Shown here piece after piece: positions 1 through 11,079 of a stretch of 64,000 nt of DNA. Numbering within the stretch: the stretch's first letter is position 1; every line of letters starts with the position of its first letter. The position numbers were made by a program, and so were the translations under genes. This DNA is from Liriodendron chinense (lineage: Eukaryota > Streptophyta > Magnoliopsida > Magnoliales > Magnoliaceae): assembly GCA_003013855.2 (NCBI GenBank), contig ML058477.1, positions 2,976,001-3,040,000 on the forward strand, read 5' to 3'. The notes under the pieces are model-generated. The model ran no database searches, was not told where the DNA came from, and worked only from the letters and a program-made list of their open reading frames with translations.

Positions 1-679
1 TTTCCTTTTTGTTTTCCTTTCTCCTGTACTTGTGAGCAGATATTTGTAAACACTTGACATTAATGAAAAGATATTTTTGGAAATATTCTTGTTCTTCTTG
101 TTTACTTTCTCCTTTCCCTTCATGCAATGAATGCCTTCTCGATTTAATGAGTTTATGCTCAACCCGAGGGGTCGTAGTGACCATACCTTCGTGGAGATAG
201 ACTGACCCATCGATTGAGAAATGAATTGTGCTCAATCCGGGGGGTCGCGATGACCATACCCTCATGGAGATAGACTGATCTATCGATTGAGAAATGTATT
301 GTGCTCAATCCGGGGGGTCGTGATGACCATACCCTCGTGGAGATAGACTGATCTATCGATTGAGAAATGTATTGTGCTCAATCCGGGGGGTCGTGATGAC
401 CATACCCTCGTGGAGATAGACTGATCTATCGATTGAGACTCCAAGTTTACCAAGGGTAGAAGGATGGTCGAGAGTACAAACAGGCTCTTCTGCTGTTTTT
501 TATCCATAAAATGGAAATGCGACCATCCTAGTCGAATTTAACCCTACCAAAGGTAGGCAATTGGCCAAGAGATTGTATGCATCCTCTTCAGGGCTATTCA
601 GGTCCAAGTGAATGGAATAGCGACCAAAAGATATCTTTGACCTTTTATTCAAAAAATCTCGTTGCGAACTACATCGAAT
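1..679 (-). other. 3' noncoding region of Tat-1
   Basis: This stretch lies downstream of the integrase stop and has no convincing gene. It holds the 73-bp tandem array at 158-440. The part at 540-660 matches the start of the 3' noncoding region of Tat-4 (63741-63880), including the motif around ggacctgaatagccc. Positions 1-157 are T-rich on the plus strand and show no recognisable signal. Confidence 0.75.
158..440. repeat. 73-bp tandem repeat, about 4 copies
   Basis: Units begin with CTCAAYCCG at 158, 231, 304 and 377, an exact 73-bp step. Later units are nearly identical while the first is more diverged. Tandem repeats in the region between pol and the 3' LTR are common in Tat/Ogre-type elements. 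A short reading frame through them on the minus strand is a by-product of the repeat. Confidence 0.93.
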
Positions 680-1710
680 CTAGGAGAAGTATTGCAGCAA
701 ATGCTCCACGTGCCAAGGGCGATGTACGGGTTTTCCCTGCATGTCTTCGAGGTAATAAGTACTGGGTCGCACAATCTTAATAACCCGATACGGGCCTTCC
801 CAATTTGGATCCAGCGAACGAGCGGGAACTCCGAGTTTTTGCTTCAGGACCAAATCTCCGAGCTTGAAGGATCTAGGTCGAACCTTAGCATTCCGATAGC
901 GAGCAATACGTTGTTGATATGCGGCCGCTCGTACTTGGGAGGTATTTCTTCGTTCTTCCAAGAGATCGAGATGAAGTTGAAGATCTTCCTGATTACCCAC
1001 GGGGTCATACTGCTCGATCCGATACGAGGGCACTTGAATTTCCACTGGTACTACTGCGTCGACACCAAACGCTAAGGAGGGTTTCACCTGTTGATGTACA
1101 AGTCGTGGTTCTATATGCCCATAGTACTTCTGGCAGAAGTTCCGGCTATATACGTTTACATTCACCTAGCTTGGTCTTTAAGTGGTGCTTGATGATCTTA
1201 TTCACTGCCTCAACTTGCCCATTTGCCTGAGGATGATATGGAGAGGTGCGGAGGTTACGTATCTTCCATTTTTCACAAAATTCATCAAAGGCTGCGTTGT
1301 CGAACTCCGTTCCGTTGTCGGTAATTATAGTGTGAGGGAGTTCGAAACGGCATATGATATTTCTCCATATGAACTTAGTAGTTTGTTTCTCAGTAATCTT
1401 GGCTAATGGTTCTGCTTCGGCCCATTTGGTGAAGTAATCGACCCCCACTATCGCGAATCTATTTTGTCCTTTTCCAGTAGGCAAAGGACCGATGATATCA
1501 ACCCCCCATTGCACGAAAGGCCAAGGACTATCTACTGGAGTCATTCGCTCGGATGGTACATGAGGTATAGGAGAATATCGCTGGCACTTGTCACATTTTT
1601 TGGAGAGTGCAATTACATCTGCTTTCATAGTGGGCCAATAATATCCTTGCCTCATCGCCTTATATGCTAGGGATCGCCCCCTGGGGTGGTTACCGCATGC
1701 CCCCTGGTGT
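680..1710 (-). pseudogene. Tat-1 integrase, frameshifted
   Basis: The integrase that joins element cDNA to host DNA. On the minus strand I see an N-terminal HHCC zinc-binding region (about 1,580-1,720, with C-D-K-C-Q), a catalytic core containing VDIIGP, ITDNGTEFD and SPYHPQANGQVE, and a C-terminal part ending in RPWHVEHLLQYFS. The first frame stops at 1146 just after KTKLGEC, and the remainder resumes in another frame (680-1165), so a frameshift lies near 1150. Tat-4 has the same region in one frame there, which supports decay rather than design. Confidence 0.9.
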
Positions 1711-1994
1711 ATTTCATCGAGAACACGAAGTGCTTCTTCTGGATGAAGACACCTTAAATAAGGCAAGGAAAAACTTTTGCGTAACAATATTCCGTCTTGT
1801 AAGGTATACCTGGCGGCTCGATGACGAATTTGTCTTACAACCTTCTTGTCGTCTGGGAGGTATCCGTCTCTGAGATAAAGGATAATGGGGTCCATCCAAC
1901 ATGGGGATGATTGTACCGATATTACTTGCTCAAGAGTTGCTTGGTCGATACTCGGGTTCTGAAGATGCTCGACGGGGATTGAATGTGATAACTC

Positions 1995-2385
1995 AGATTC
2001 TGGTGCAGAGGCGAGCTTTGCCAGGGAATCTGCGAGTTGGTTCTTCTCGCGAGGAATATGAATTATTTCATAAGTCTTCAGTTTTGCGAGCAGGATGAGG
2101 ACACGAGACTTGTATAAGGCCATCCTTTCTTCTTTGGCATTGAATTCACCGAGTACTTGGTTGACGATGAGCTGGGAGTCACTATGAATTAGCAGATTCT
2201 GAATTGAAAGGACAATTGCTAGTTTGAGGCCAACGATCAGGGCCTCATATTCCGCTTCATTATTTGAGATGCGAGAATTGAAACGTAGAGCATACTGGAA
2301 ATGCGACCCGTCGGGAGCCACTAAAATTAGGCCCGCTCCGCTACCAATGGCCCGCGACGACCCATCCACGAAGAGTGACCAAGAA
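1995..2385 (-). pseudogene. Tat-1 second (archaeal-type) RNase H
   Basis: A second RNase H follows the normal RT-linked one in the same frame. Its active-site pattern is visible: FVDGSS (first Asp), ISNNEAEYEAL (Glu) and IHSDSQLIVNQ (second Asp). A tandem second RNase H between RNase H and integrase is a known mark of Tat-lineage plant elements. This domain itself has no stop, but the polyprotein around it is broken. Its role beyond removal of RNA from the RNA-DNA hybrid or the polypurine tract is not settled by the sequence. Confidence 0.88.
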
Positions 2386-3879
2386 GGCTGGTCGTTGATC
2401 GCGGCATTATCATCGGAAGAGTATGTGAATTCGGCGATAAAGTCAGCCACGGCCTGGCCCTTGACTGCAGTCCTGGGGCAGAATGAGATATCGTGCTCGC
2501 TGATCTCGACCACCCATTTAGTTAAGCGTCCGTAAGCCTCAGGTTTTTGAAGGACTTGTCGTAGCGGATGATTTGTTGGTACTAGAATAGCGTGGGCTTG
2601 AAAGTATGGTCGCAGTTTTTGAGCTGCCGTGACTAAGGCCAGGGCCATCTTTTCCATATCAGAATATCGAGTTTCTGCATCAACCATTGCTCGACTGTTA
2701 TAATAAACGGGCCTTTGCACCCCGGAATCTTCTCTTATTAAAGCGGCGCTAACGGCCGTAGAGGACACAGACAAATAAAGAATGAGTTGCTCATGTGCTA
2801 CAGGTTTAGATAAAATGGGGGGTGTGCTCAGGTATTGCTTCAGTTGTTGAAAGGCTTCTTCACACTGTGGTGTCCATTTCCAATCAGACTTGGCCGTTGC
2901 ACGAAGGAGTTTGAAGAATGGTAAGCATTTGTTAGACGCTCGTGAGATGAACCTGTTCAACGATGCGATGCGACCAGCCAAACGCTGGACGTCCTTAAGA
3001 GTGGTCGGGGATTTCATCTCCATCAATGCTTTTATTTTTTCGGGATTTGCCTCAATTCCTCGCTGACCGACCATGAATCCGAGGAACTTTCCAGCAGATA
3101 CCCTGAATGCACACTTTTCTGGATTCAACTTCCTCTGATATTTCCTCATCAGATCGAAGACTTCTTGAAGATCAGAAAGATGGTCATCTTCTACTGATGC
3201 TCTTCACGAGCATATCATCGACGTAAACTTCCATATTTCTGCCGATTTGGGCAGTGAATATTTTGTTGACGAGGCGCTGATAGGTGGCCCCTGCATTTTT
3301 AAGACCAAACGGCATTACCTGGTAGCAATATAATCCCCGATCTGTGATGAAGGCGGTATGCTGGCTATCAGGTGGATGCATCATGATCTAGTTTTAACCA
3401 GAATAAGCATCCATAAAACTAAGCAGAGCGTGTCCTGCTGTTGAATCGACCAGTTGGTCGATCCGCGGCGTCGGGAAGCTATCTTTGGGACAGGCTTTGT
3501 TCAAATCTGAATAGTCGACGCACATTCTCCATTTGCCATTAGCTTTGCGGACGAGAACTACGTTAGCGACTCACTCTGGGTAGTCAACTTCTTTTATGAA
3601 ATTAACCGTAAGCAGCTTCTCGACTTCAGCTTTGATCGCCATTTGCCTTTCTGCAGTGAAGGCACGTCGATGCTGGTGTACGGGTTTATGCTTCGGGTCG
3701 ACATTCAGACGATGTGCGATGATATTGGGGTCGATGCCTGGCATATCTTTATGAGACCAAGCAAACACGTCTTGGTATTCGGCGAGAAAACGGACCAGAT
3801 CTTCATGATAGACACCAGTTAAAGAGGATCCAATGTATACGACCTTGGACGGGTCGTCTTTGGTTAAGTGAATCACCAC
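2386..3879 (-). pseudogene. Tat-1 reverse transcriptase and first RNase H, broken
   Basis: Reads KPVHQHRRAFTAERQ, then VRKANGKWRMCVDY, MPFGLKNAGATYQ and the catalytic YVDDML, then the connection and RNase H (RYSDMEKMALAL). Breaks seen: TGA at 3571-3573 where Tat-4 has TGG (after DYPE), two more stops near 3390-3400 around the SGYNQIMM motif, and a frameshift near 3150-3184 just after YVDDMLVKS. Enzyme activity from this copy is not expected. Confidence 0.92.
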
Positions 3880-4734
3880 TGTTTCTTCCCCAGGAGTTCC
3901 TGATTGAAGGGCGTTTTCTCTAGGATCTAACGAGGTGTTTGTTGAAGAGTTGGGTGAATCTTATGCTATCACCATAACGGGTGTCGCTTGAGCTTTCTTT
4001 CGATCTTGTAGGGCTATCTGGTAGCAAGACCGAGCCTCCATTTGGTTTCCTCGCACAACCCCAACACCATTTGGGGTAGGGAACTTGACGCATAAATAGG
4101 ATGGGTGTAAGGCTGCTCCAACCTTATTAAGTGATGGCCGCCCCAAAATGACGTTATATGCTGATTTACGATCCACCACGAGGAAGTTTACGAAGATGGT
4201 AGTCTTCGCTGGACTTTCTCTAAAAGTAACTGGGAGATCAATGCTTCCTTCAGGTGTTACCACCTCACCTCCGAAGCCAACGAGAGGAGTCGAAACTGGT
4301 TTGAGTAGGCTTCTGGCAAGTGCCATTTTGTTGAAAGCCTCCAGATACAGAATATCCGCTGAACTACCTGTATCCACCATAATTCGATGAGTTAGATAAT
4401 TCGATACCTTTAATGCGACTACGATGGAGTCTTCGTGAGGGAAGTGAATTCCTGCTGCATCTTCGAGGGAGAAGGAAATTGGAAGATGGCTGGCTTTAGA
4501 CACGCTGGATGCCTGTTCCAGCCAATAAATATGCTGGGGTTCTTTAGACGCCTTCCGAGTGTATGCTTTCCTTGAAGCTTGAGAGTCGCCCCCGCAAGCT
4601 GGTCCTCCGACGATGGTGCGGATTTCTCCAGTTGGCTCAGCGTCCTCTTGGGCAGTATGATGATGAGATGGTTCCTTTTGGCGTGGTGAGGCTTTCGCCC
4701 TTTCTGGTGATCGATTTTTACGAGCGACATAATC
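3880..4734 (-). pseudogene. Tat-1 aspartic protease and gag-protease linker
   Basis: The protease would cut the gag-pol polyprotein. The active-site motif is VDTGSSADILYLEAF, followed by the flap region and ILGRPSLNKVGA, which is typical of retropepsins. The frame 4503-3961 is open for 180 residues and ends at a stop just before the linker to reverse transcriptase. Upstream it is separated from gag by a TAG at 4735-4737 that corresponds to CAG in Tat-4. Confidence 0.9.
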
Positions 4735-6187
4735 CTAGAGATGGCCCTTTCGAATAAGGGCTTCAATATGATCTCGTAGAGAGATGCAGTCCTGGGTTCT
4801 ATGCCCGTGATCTTTGTGGAAGTAACAGAACTTGCTCTTGTCTCTCTTCTCGGGATCGGATTTGATCTTTGCAGGCCACTTTACATATGGCTTGTGTTTA
4901 ATTTCCATTAGAACCTTTTCATGAGATCGATTGAGAGGAGTGTAGTTATGATATTTACCAGAATAAGGCTTCTTGGGAGAACGATCGCGCTGATCACGAC
5001 GATATTTTTTGTCTGTAGAAGAAGTTCCCTCTGGCTTGCGTTTCTTATCTTGTACTCCATGGCGTGTCAATGTGACTTCCTCTGCATTGATATACTTCTG
5101 AGCTTTGGCTTGGAACTCTGCCATAGTTTTCGGAGGGCTTTTATCTAAGGCAAACATGAATTTATCGCTCATTATTCCGGCTATGAGGGCTGTGAGACCT
5201 TTTTCCTCAGTATAACCTTCAGTTTGAACGGCTTCTGCAGTGAACCGTACTGTGAACTCCTTTATTGTCTCGCCATGCTGCTGTTTCAGATCCATTAGAT
5301 GGGAGGCTGGCTTCTTAATGCGAATGCTTCCCATGAATTGAGAAAGGAATACCTCCGATAACTGTGAAAAAGAGCTGATGGAACTGAGGCTTTAGTCCCC
5401 GGAACCACGTACGAGCAGCTTCCTTTAAAGTTAGGGAAAAAGCCCTACTCATGATTTCTGAGCCATGTCCCTCCAACTCCATAAGAGACCTGTATGTTTC
5501 CAGGTGTTCAAGAGGGTCGCCAATACCTGTGTACGGGGTAATAACAGGTGTTCGATACTTTCTAGGTAACGGTGCTTCCATAACCTCGCTGGTGAAGGGG
5601 GATTCAGATTGATGTATCGCCGCCATGACGGCAGATGGTCGATTTGCCTGGTATCGCTGCTCTATAACGTCAAAATGATCATGGATTCTTTTAAGATCTC
5701 CTTCCCATGGTAAGGTATAGCCTGATGTTTCGACGGTGGAGTCCTGAGGTTGAGGTTGGCGAGACGCACTAGAATGTACGGAATGTGGAGGCAGCACAGG
5801 GGGGTGGTTGCCGAGTGGTGTTCGGCTTGACGGAGGATGATTTGGTTGAACCTGTGGTTCGTCCACAGAATGTCTGGAAGCCACCGGAATGGGTTGCGGT
5901 GCTAACCCCTCGGAGGGTTGTCTCTGTGGTTCGGGAAAATGCTGATCAAGCCGATTTGACAGGGCCTGAACTCCGGCATTTAGAGTTAGAAGAGTAGTTC
6001 CGAGGAAACGTAGAACGTCGTCTTGATTTCCAGAGGCCTCCAATAATGGATTCGCTGACGGCATATTTGGGGCTCCTTGAGGGATATTCGTTAAAGTGGG
6101 GAGAGGGACAGGTACGGATTCCGTCTCATCGGGCGGAGGCGGTGCCTGTCTTGAAGTCGAAGGATGAACAGCTTTTTTAGGAGGCAT
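4735..6187 (-). pseudogene. Tat-1 gag, frameshifted
   Basis: Capsid polyprotein beginning MPPKKAVHPSTSRQ at 6187. It has a Pro/Gln-rich N-terminal half, a capsid core (PLEHLETYRSLMELEGHG, LKEAARTWFRGL, FMGSIRIKKPASHL) and a C-terminal basic part with the knuckle CYFHKDHGHRTQDC. The first frame runs off near 5315 and the rest continues from 5334 in another frame, so there is an indel near 5330. The knuckle has His in place of the second Cys (CHHC). The start is supported by the matching start in Tat-4 shortly after the primer-binding site. Confidence 0.9.
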
Positions 6188-6241
6188 ATCAGAAGGATTT
6201 TGATCAATGGTTAGAACGATTGACTTTGACGATCAAGTCGT

Positions 6242-6258
6242 TCCCACAGACGGCGCCA
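6242..6258 (-). other. Tat-1 primer-binding site
   Basis: On the minus strand TGGCGCCGTCTGTGGGA starts three bases inside the end of the 5' LTR. The same site follows the Tat-4 LTR at 52328. I do not assign the tRNA. Confidence 0.85.
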
Positions 6259-6261
6259 AAC

Positions 6262-7064
6262 TGTTAACGTCAGATTTTGTAACAGGATCCTCCAGTCGTT
6301 CACCCTCTCTCCAACAGAGACTTCCTCTGCCGGACCTGTAAGAAGACAGAAAGCAACTAAGGGTGGCTGGTGTCCAGCGTTAGCCCTCCGATGCTTAAGT
6401 CAGGCAAAGCAAGAAGAAGAATAACCAGGCAAAACGAGGCTAGAGATTGAATATTGTGTACCTGTATCTTAATGGAGTCTTCTCCTTATATAGATCTGAA
6501 ATGATCCAATCTGTTACGTAAGATATTGAGATCCCGCTGATTTCGTGGGATAAGATTCTTATCCTCAGATAGAAGGGAAATCTAATCCAATGACTCGTCC
6601 GATAGTTTGGTTCCTTGATAGCGATCCCTTGAGACTCGGAACCACTGAAGAAGATATGCCCAATCTCGGCCTATACGGGCTACTGGTACTGAGGGCTAAG
6701 AGATGTCACCACAGAAAAAGTTGTTCGTATGTTAGAAGATGGTCGCGAGTCCAAGTGCCCGCTCATTTAGATACGATACCTTTCAACGACTTATGAGAAG
6801 GTCTGCTCGCAGGAAAAATACAACTTCTCTCACCTTCCAGTATTTGACTATCGATCACAACTTCTCGAAGCTTTGGTAACCGAGCATCGTTTTTCCTAAT
6901 ATGCGAGTCGCGAACAGACGTTCTCGATAGTCGGATAGACGTGCTCGCGGGGTCGGCGCATCATTAGAATATACGAGTCGCGAACAGACATTCTCGATAG
7001 TCGGATAGACGTGCTCGCGGGGTCTATCTCCAGCAGATGATCTCCGCTATTTTTTACTATAACA
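6262..7064 (-). repeat. 5' LTR of Tat-1 (803 bp)
   Basis: Read on the minus strand the LTR begins TGTTATAG at 7064 and ends GTTAACA at 6262. Boundaries come from three facts: the gag of Tat-2 is interrupted exactly at 7065, the primer-binding site follows at 6258, and both ends match the Tat-4 LTR (51194-52324). A 70-bp direct duplication with the motif cgagtcgcgaacagac lies near its 5' end (about 6903-7024). Confidence 0.92.
6484..6493 (-). promoter_or_regulatory. TATA box of the Tat-1 LTR
   Basis: CTATATAAGG on the minus strand, preceded by TTTCAGAT. The matching site in the Tat-4 LTR is CTATATAAAGG at 52096, and both are followed by a CTCCATTAAG-like sequence, so transcription would start near 6455-6460. 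Confidence 0.75.
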
Positions 7065-8492
7065 GCAGACACCATTATTGCAGTGTTCCTGCTCGCCTCT
7101 TCTGCCTTCATATTGATGGTGCCGTCGTTAATCATCCGTTGGATCTTTCCTTTCAGGACAAAGCAGTCTTCAGTCTTGTGGCTGGTCACACGATGATACC
7201 TGCAGTAGCTGGGATGATCGACCATCTTCGCTTCCTCTGGGCACGTGCATTCTGGCAGTCTTATCAACCTTTCTTCGACCAGCTGTTTCATGATCGGAAC
7301 TAGATCTTCCATGTCAAAGGTATAAGGTCCGTTTGCTCTTCTACCATAAGATGTCGCGGCATCTGAAAACTCTTGCCTTTGTCTTGAGTCGCGGTTACTG
7401 GCCTGGCCTAGACTCTACGCTCAGTGTTCAGGCATTTCTTGTCATTCAAACCCTTTCCTTCGTCGACATAGTTAGATGTTATCATCCTTCCGGCTTCTCT
7501 TCTGGGCTTCTCTACTTTGAACTGCACTCTAAACGCGGCTCCTTCCACCAGGTGGGCTTTCGTAGCTAGGTCTCGGAATGTCGAGAAGTTGTGTCCAGAT
7601 AGACCAAATGAAATCATCGCATCCATGGCCTGCATGCACATCTTGACCTGCTTAGATTCGCTGGGTAGTTCTCTGCACTGTGCTGCTATAGTCCCCCATC
7701 TGTCGATGAACTTCTTGACTGACTCCCCCTGCCTCTAACGAACCAAGGCTAAATCTGTCACCGAGACTTCTCTCTCAGTAGAGAAGAATTTGGAGATGAA
7801 CAGGTCCTGCATCTGCTCCCAGGACTTGACTGACCCTGCGGGCAATGACATGTACCACTGGAATGCCTTACTCGTGAGCGTGGAGCCAAACAATTTGAGA
7901 CAGTATTGGGGAATTGTTGATAGGTTGCCCATCATTGTCATGAATTAAGCCATGTGTTCCTCCGGCGATCCTCTGCCATCGAATCTGGGGAAGTTTGGAC
8001 GCTTGAAATTGTTAGGAAACGGGAGGTCGTCGACCTCGGGTAAGTACGACACCCGATATACATACTTTCATCTCTTCTCCTTTTCTCTTTCCTGATGCAT
8101 CAGGTCCACAACTGTCTGAGACAGTTCTTCTCTCGTGGCTTGGGATGGCAGTGGCGGCAGGCATCCGAACACAATGTTTCTCGGGCGAGCTTGTGGTTCG
8201 GCGGCAGCTGGTTCTCCTGCTGCCCCTGGCATTCCTCCACAGACTGTCGAGTAGGTACGGCTGGGCTTCTGTTTGCCCCCTGGGCAACTAGAGCCAATAG
8301 TGCTTCTTTCATCTCCCTCATCTCTCTGGCTGTGTCCTCTTGGACCTGGATAATCTCATCTATCTGTTCTTGGATTGGAGGCAGCTCCGGGTATCGCTCA
8401 CTCGCCTCTCCTTCAGTGACCTGCACCATCATTACTTGTGCTCGCTGCGGCCTCGTCTTGATCACGGTGGCTTCAGTAGGGATTGTCTTCAT
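7065..8492 (-). pseudogene. Tat-2 gag, several frame breaks
   Basis: Capsid polyprotein in pieces. An N-terminal part (8492-8100) has PPIQEQIDEIIQVQED and a Glu/Met-rich likely coiled coil (AREMREMKEALLAL). The capsid core (7941-7735) has YCLKLFGSTLTSKAFQWY and WEQMQDLFISKFF. A middle part (7641-7408) and a C-terminal part (7312 on) follow, the last with the knuckle CRYHRVTSHKTEDC, again CHHC. Stops or frame changes separate the pieces, one at 7735-7737. The frame reaches the Tat-1 LTR with its terminus replaced by LTR sequence. Confidence 0.85.
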
Positions 8493-8499
8493 CGTCGTC

Positions 8500-8841
8500 T
8501 TAGTCGACTGTCGGACAACGGATCTGTTCGGTATCTTCGGACAACGTCTTAGTCTTTGGTATTGCTGGGAAGTCGATAGCGGCGAAGGAGAACTCTGGCC
8601 TGGCTGACACGGTGGTTCTGCTAGCGTTGCGGGCTTCGCTCTTGTAGACTGGCTTCCATTGTCTCTCTGTTCTGCCTTGTACCCTTACTGTCATCCCTGT
8701 TTCAGCTGGAATAACCTTCTCGTTCTCAGTCTTCTTGAGGGTCTTGCGCTTCTGCACAATCTGCCATCTGGCTTTAGAGGTTGCTGCCAGATGGGGGAAG
8801 CAGAATCCTCCAAATGCTAGGAAGATCATTGTAGATGCCAT
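8500..8841 (-). pseudogene. Possible extra reading frame upstream of Tat-2 gag
   Basis: A 113-codon open frame starts with ATG at 8841, directly after a CT/GA microsatellite, and ends 8 bases before the gag segment. It is basic, has no motif I recognise and may simply be the N-terminal part of gag in a shifted frame. Ogre-type elements do carry an additional reading frame in this place, which is the reason to list it. Confidence 0.4.
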
Positions 8842-8848
8842 TTGTTTG

Positions 8849-8849
<1 letters not shown>

Positions 8850-8891
<42 letters not shown>
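8850..8891. repeat. CT/GA dinucleotide microsatellite in the Tat-2 leader
   Basis: About 20 uninterrupted CT units on the plus strand, that is GA repeats in the element's leader RNA just before the first ATG. Confidence 0.95.
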
Positions 8892-8894
<3 letters not shown>

Positions 8895-9224
8895 GCTCTA
8901 CACAGTCATACATGCATTAGAATATTCCGCGCACTTGGAAAAGAGAGGAGACGCGACCTTACCAATCGCGATACGGCTCGACAGTGGATAGACAGAAACA
9001 TACAAGTACAAACTACATGCATGCTATACGAAACATCGGAATTCTTTTGCCTTAAAGATGAAGGGAAGAACGTTCCCGTTGAGAGTCGCCAGTTTGGCGC
9101 CCGTGAAGGCGCCGAACATTTCTCCTTGCGGTAGCCTTTCTCATATACACGTTAGTGTCTACAAATGATTTATCGCAGAATGTCTATTTACTCAGAAATA
9201 ACCAGAGATTCTGGTATTGAATTA
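8892..9224 (-). other. Tat-2 untranslated leader
   Basis: Noncoding stretch between primer-binding site and first reading frame. It includes a GGCGCC-rich inverted repeat near 9090-9110 (ggcgcccgtgaaggcgcc) next to a second primer-site-like sequence, TGGCGACTCTCAACGGGAA, on the minus strand near 9075-9093. I read the latter as a decoy or older copy, because the site at 9225 sits correctly against the LTR end. Confidence 0.5.
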
Positions 9225-9242
9225 TCCCTAGCAGAGTCCCCA
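9225..9242 (-). other. Tat-2 primer-binding site
   Basis: TGGGGACTCTGCTAGGGA on the minus strand, three bases downstream of the LTR end ...TTTTAACA. Confidence 0.7.
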
Positions 9243-9645
9243 GTTTGTTAAAACTTAGAAAAAGTCAACTGCTCGTCAGCAGTCCTTTTTTCCTGTGTTT
9301 CTTTATTCTGGGGGAATTCTGAGTATAGAGACATTCATAGACAACCATAAGCAATCACAAAGTGTACACAAGAGAGAGATATCACAAGACGAATTTTATT
9401 CCAGAGATTCTGAGATCTTTTACATTCCAGGCAGTGATACTGGTCACAAGCCTTTAATTACATCAACGGTTGATTACCCTTGATTGGAAGGCAAAAGACT
9501 AATCCGTCGGGGATTATGGTCTTGAGTTCATGGTCGTATAGACCTTTGTTTTCTTGTTATGGACTGAGCCACATTTCTTAGACACGCTGGATGTCTATCC
9601 CATTTTCTTTCGGATTGTCCAGGTTGAGAGACTGTCAGGATTCGA

Positions 9646-9935
9646 GTGGTGCAACTCTGGGCCCGCGCCTGTTACTGTGAACAGGTGACCGATCGAATAC
9701 ACGATCCTCGAATGTTGGTCGGCATAACCCAAGGCCTGTGCCCGCATTTTTATGACGGGTGACCTTAGGAGAGCACTCCGCAACATTCCCGAACGAGGTT
9801 TTTAATCAAGTGGTGCAACTCTAGGCCCTCGCCTGTTACTGTGAACAGGTGACCGCTGGAATACACGAACATCGAAATGTTGGTCGGCATAACCTAAATC
9901 TCGTGCCTGTTACTGTGAACAGGTGACCTTAAGAA
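9646..9935. repeat. 164-bp imperfect duplication with CCTGTT/AACAGG hairpins
   Basis: gtggtgcaactct recurs at 9646 and 9810. Each copy contains cctgttactgtgaacagg (6-bp stem, 6-nt loop), and a third hairpin copy lies near 9918. Confidence 0.85.
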
Positions 9936-10461
9936 AGCAATCCGCAATTGTCTCATCAGCTCAACCGACGGACCCGTTGTCGATGGGTAGGGCATCGACT
10001 GTCTTTTTATAGTGGCAATCCATAGCAAGATGTTTCAAGCTTAGTTAGCACTCTTTGTTTGTGGTTTCTCGTGGTAACCATAACCCCTTAGGTTTAGCCT
10101 CGGACCTTTATCCGGGATGAATGGCGCTTTGTACAATAAAGTAAATGTATTTCTTCTAGAGTCGGGCGACTCGTCTTCAAGAACACTCTTTCTTCTGAGT
10201 ATTTTCCAATGATCTGTTTGGGATCAAATAGGCTTTATCGAGCCAAGATCTTTTGAGGATGTCAATTCAATAGGGTGGATCGGCTGTTTCCGATGCCCGT
10301 AAATGGCTAAGTATTAGGTCCGATAGGTACCCATTCATGCCAATTTCTGATGAATAATGGGGATCGGTGCCCTGTAAATGCTAAACTCGGCTGTTGGATA
10401 GCCTGAGTACTTTAGCCTTGCCTCAGCGTCTTTGAGATCGCGGTTGATTTCATTTGGCATT

Positions 10462-10690
10462 AGTCAATTTTCAGGCCAACAGGGCACTTCCCAGGGCTGA
10501 AAATGACTAAGTAGTGGACCTGTTTACTGTCTGATCAGGATATTCGGTGAATATTATCGATAACCATCTTTGAACAGGGGTGGATTATGTCCACGAGGAT
10601 CGCGGTGCGATCGCGTTTCGATTCGCTTAGCAGAAGTCAATTTTCGGGCCAACAGGGCACTTCCCAAGGCTGAAAATGACTAAGTTGTGG
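10462..10690. repeat. 173-bp spaced duplication in the Tat-2 LTR
   Basis: A block of about 55 bp beginning agtcaattttc and ending aaaatgactaagt occurs at 10462 and 10635 with few differences. The sequence between the copies is unrelated. Confidence 0.85.
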
Positions 10691-11079
10691 GCCTGCCGAC
10701 CGCTTCATTAGGGTATTCGAGGGTCTTGAGATCGGATAATCTCGTCGCAGTGCATGATTATAATGTATCATGTCATGTACAAGAAAAGCTTCCCTCTCGG
10801 GCTCGGTCCAATTCCGCCCGATTCTTCTCGGTTTCGGCTGTTTTCGGCTCTTTTGAAGGGATTTCCAGAGCTGCTAAATTGGCTAAGTGTTGCTCATTTT
10901 GGATCAAAACACTGATTTGGACCATTTATCATTGACCGTTGGAGAATCTAATCCGGGGGATGGATAGATCTCATCGAGATGCATCTAGGAGAGGCGGTTT
11001 CATCAAAATCCGATCCCGGACGAAGGCGACCCTCACGATCAAAGGCCCGCCCCTCCAAGGCACATGGAGGGGGGTATGC

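Larger units (their letters stand above)
1..7064 (-). mobile_element. Tat-1: Ty3/gypsy Tat-lineage retrotransposon, 3' end outside window
   Basis: Minus-strand element read right to left: 5' LTR (6262-7064), primer-binding site, gag, protease, reverse transcriptase, RNase H, a second RNase H, integrase, then a 3' noncoding part with tandem repeats. The domain order and the extra RNase H are typical of the Tat lineage. The 3' LTR lies beyond position 1. Every coding part carries frameshifts or stops, so the copy is not autonomous. It interrupts the gag of Tat-2 at 7065. It is the same family as Tat-4 at the other end of the window, in the opposite orientation. Confidence 0.93.

Noticed and set aside
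9060..9110. A second possible primer-binding site (TGGCGACTCTCAACGGGAA, minus strand) that could end an LTR near 9110
   Set aside because: No LTR end (CA) sits next to it, while the site at 9225-9242 is three bases from a clear ...TTTTAACA end. Kept only as a remark.
8835..9134. Plus-strand open frame through the CT microsatellite
   Set aside because: Ser-Leu repeats from the microsatellite, with no family resemblance.
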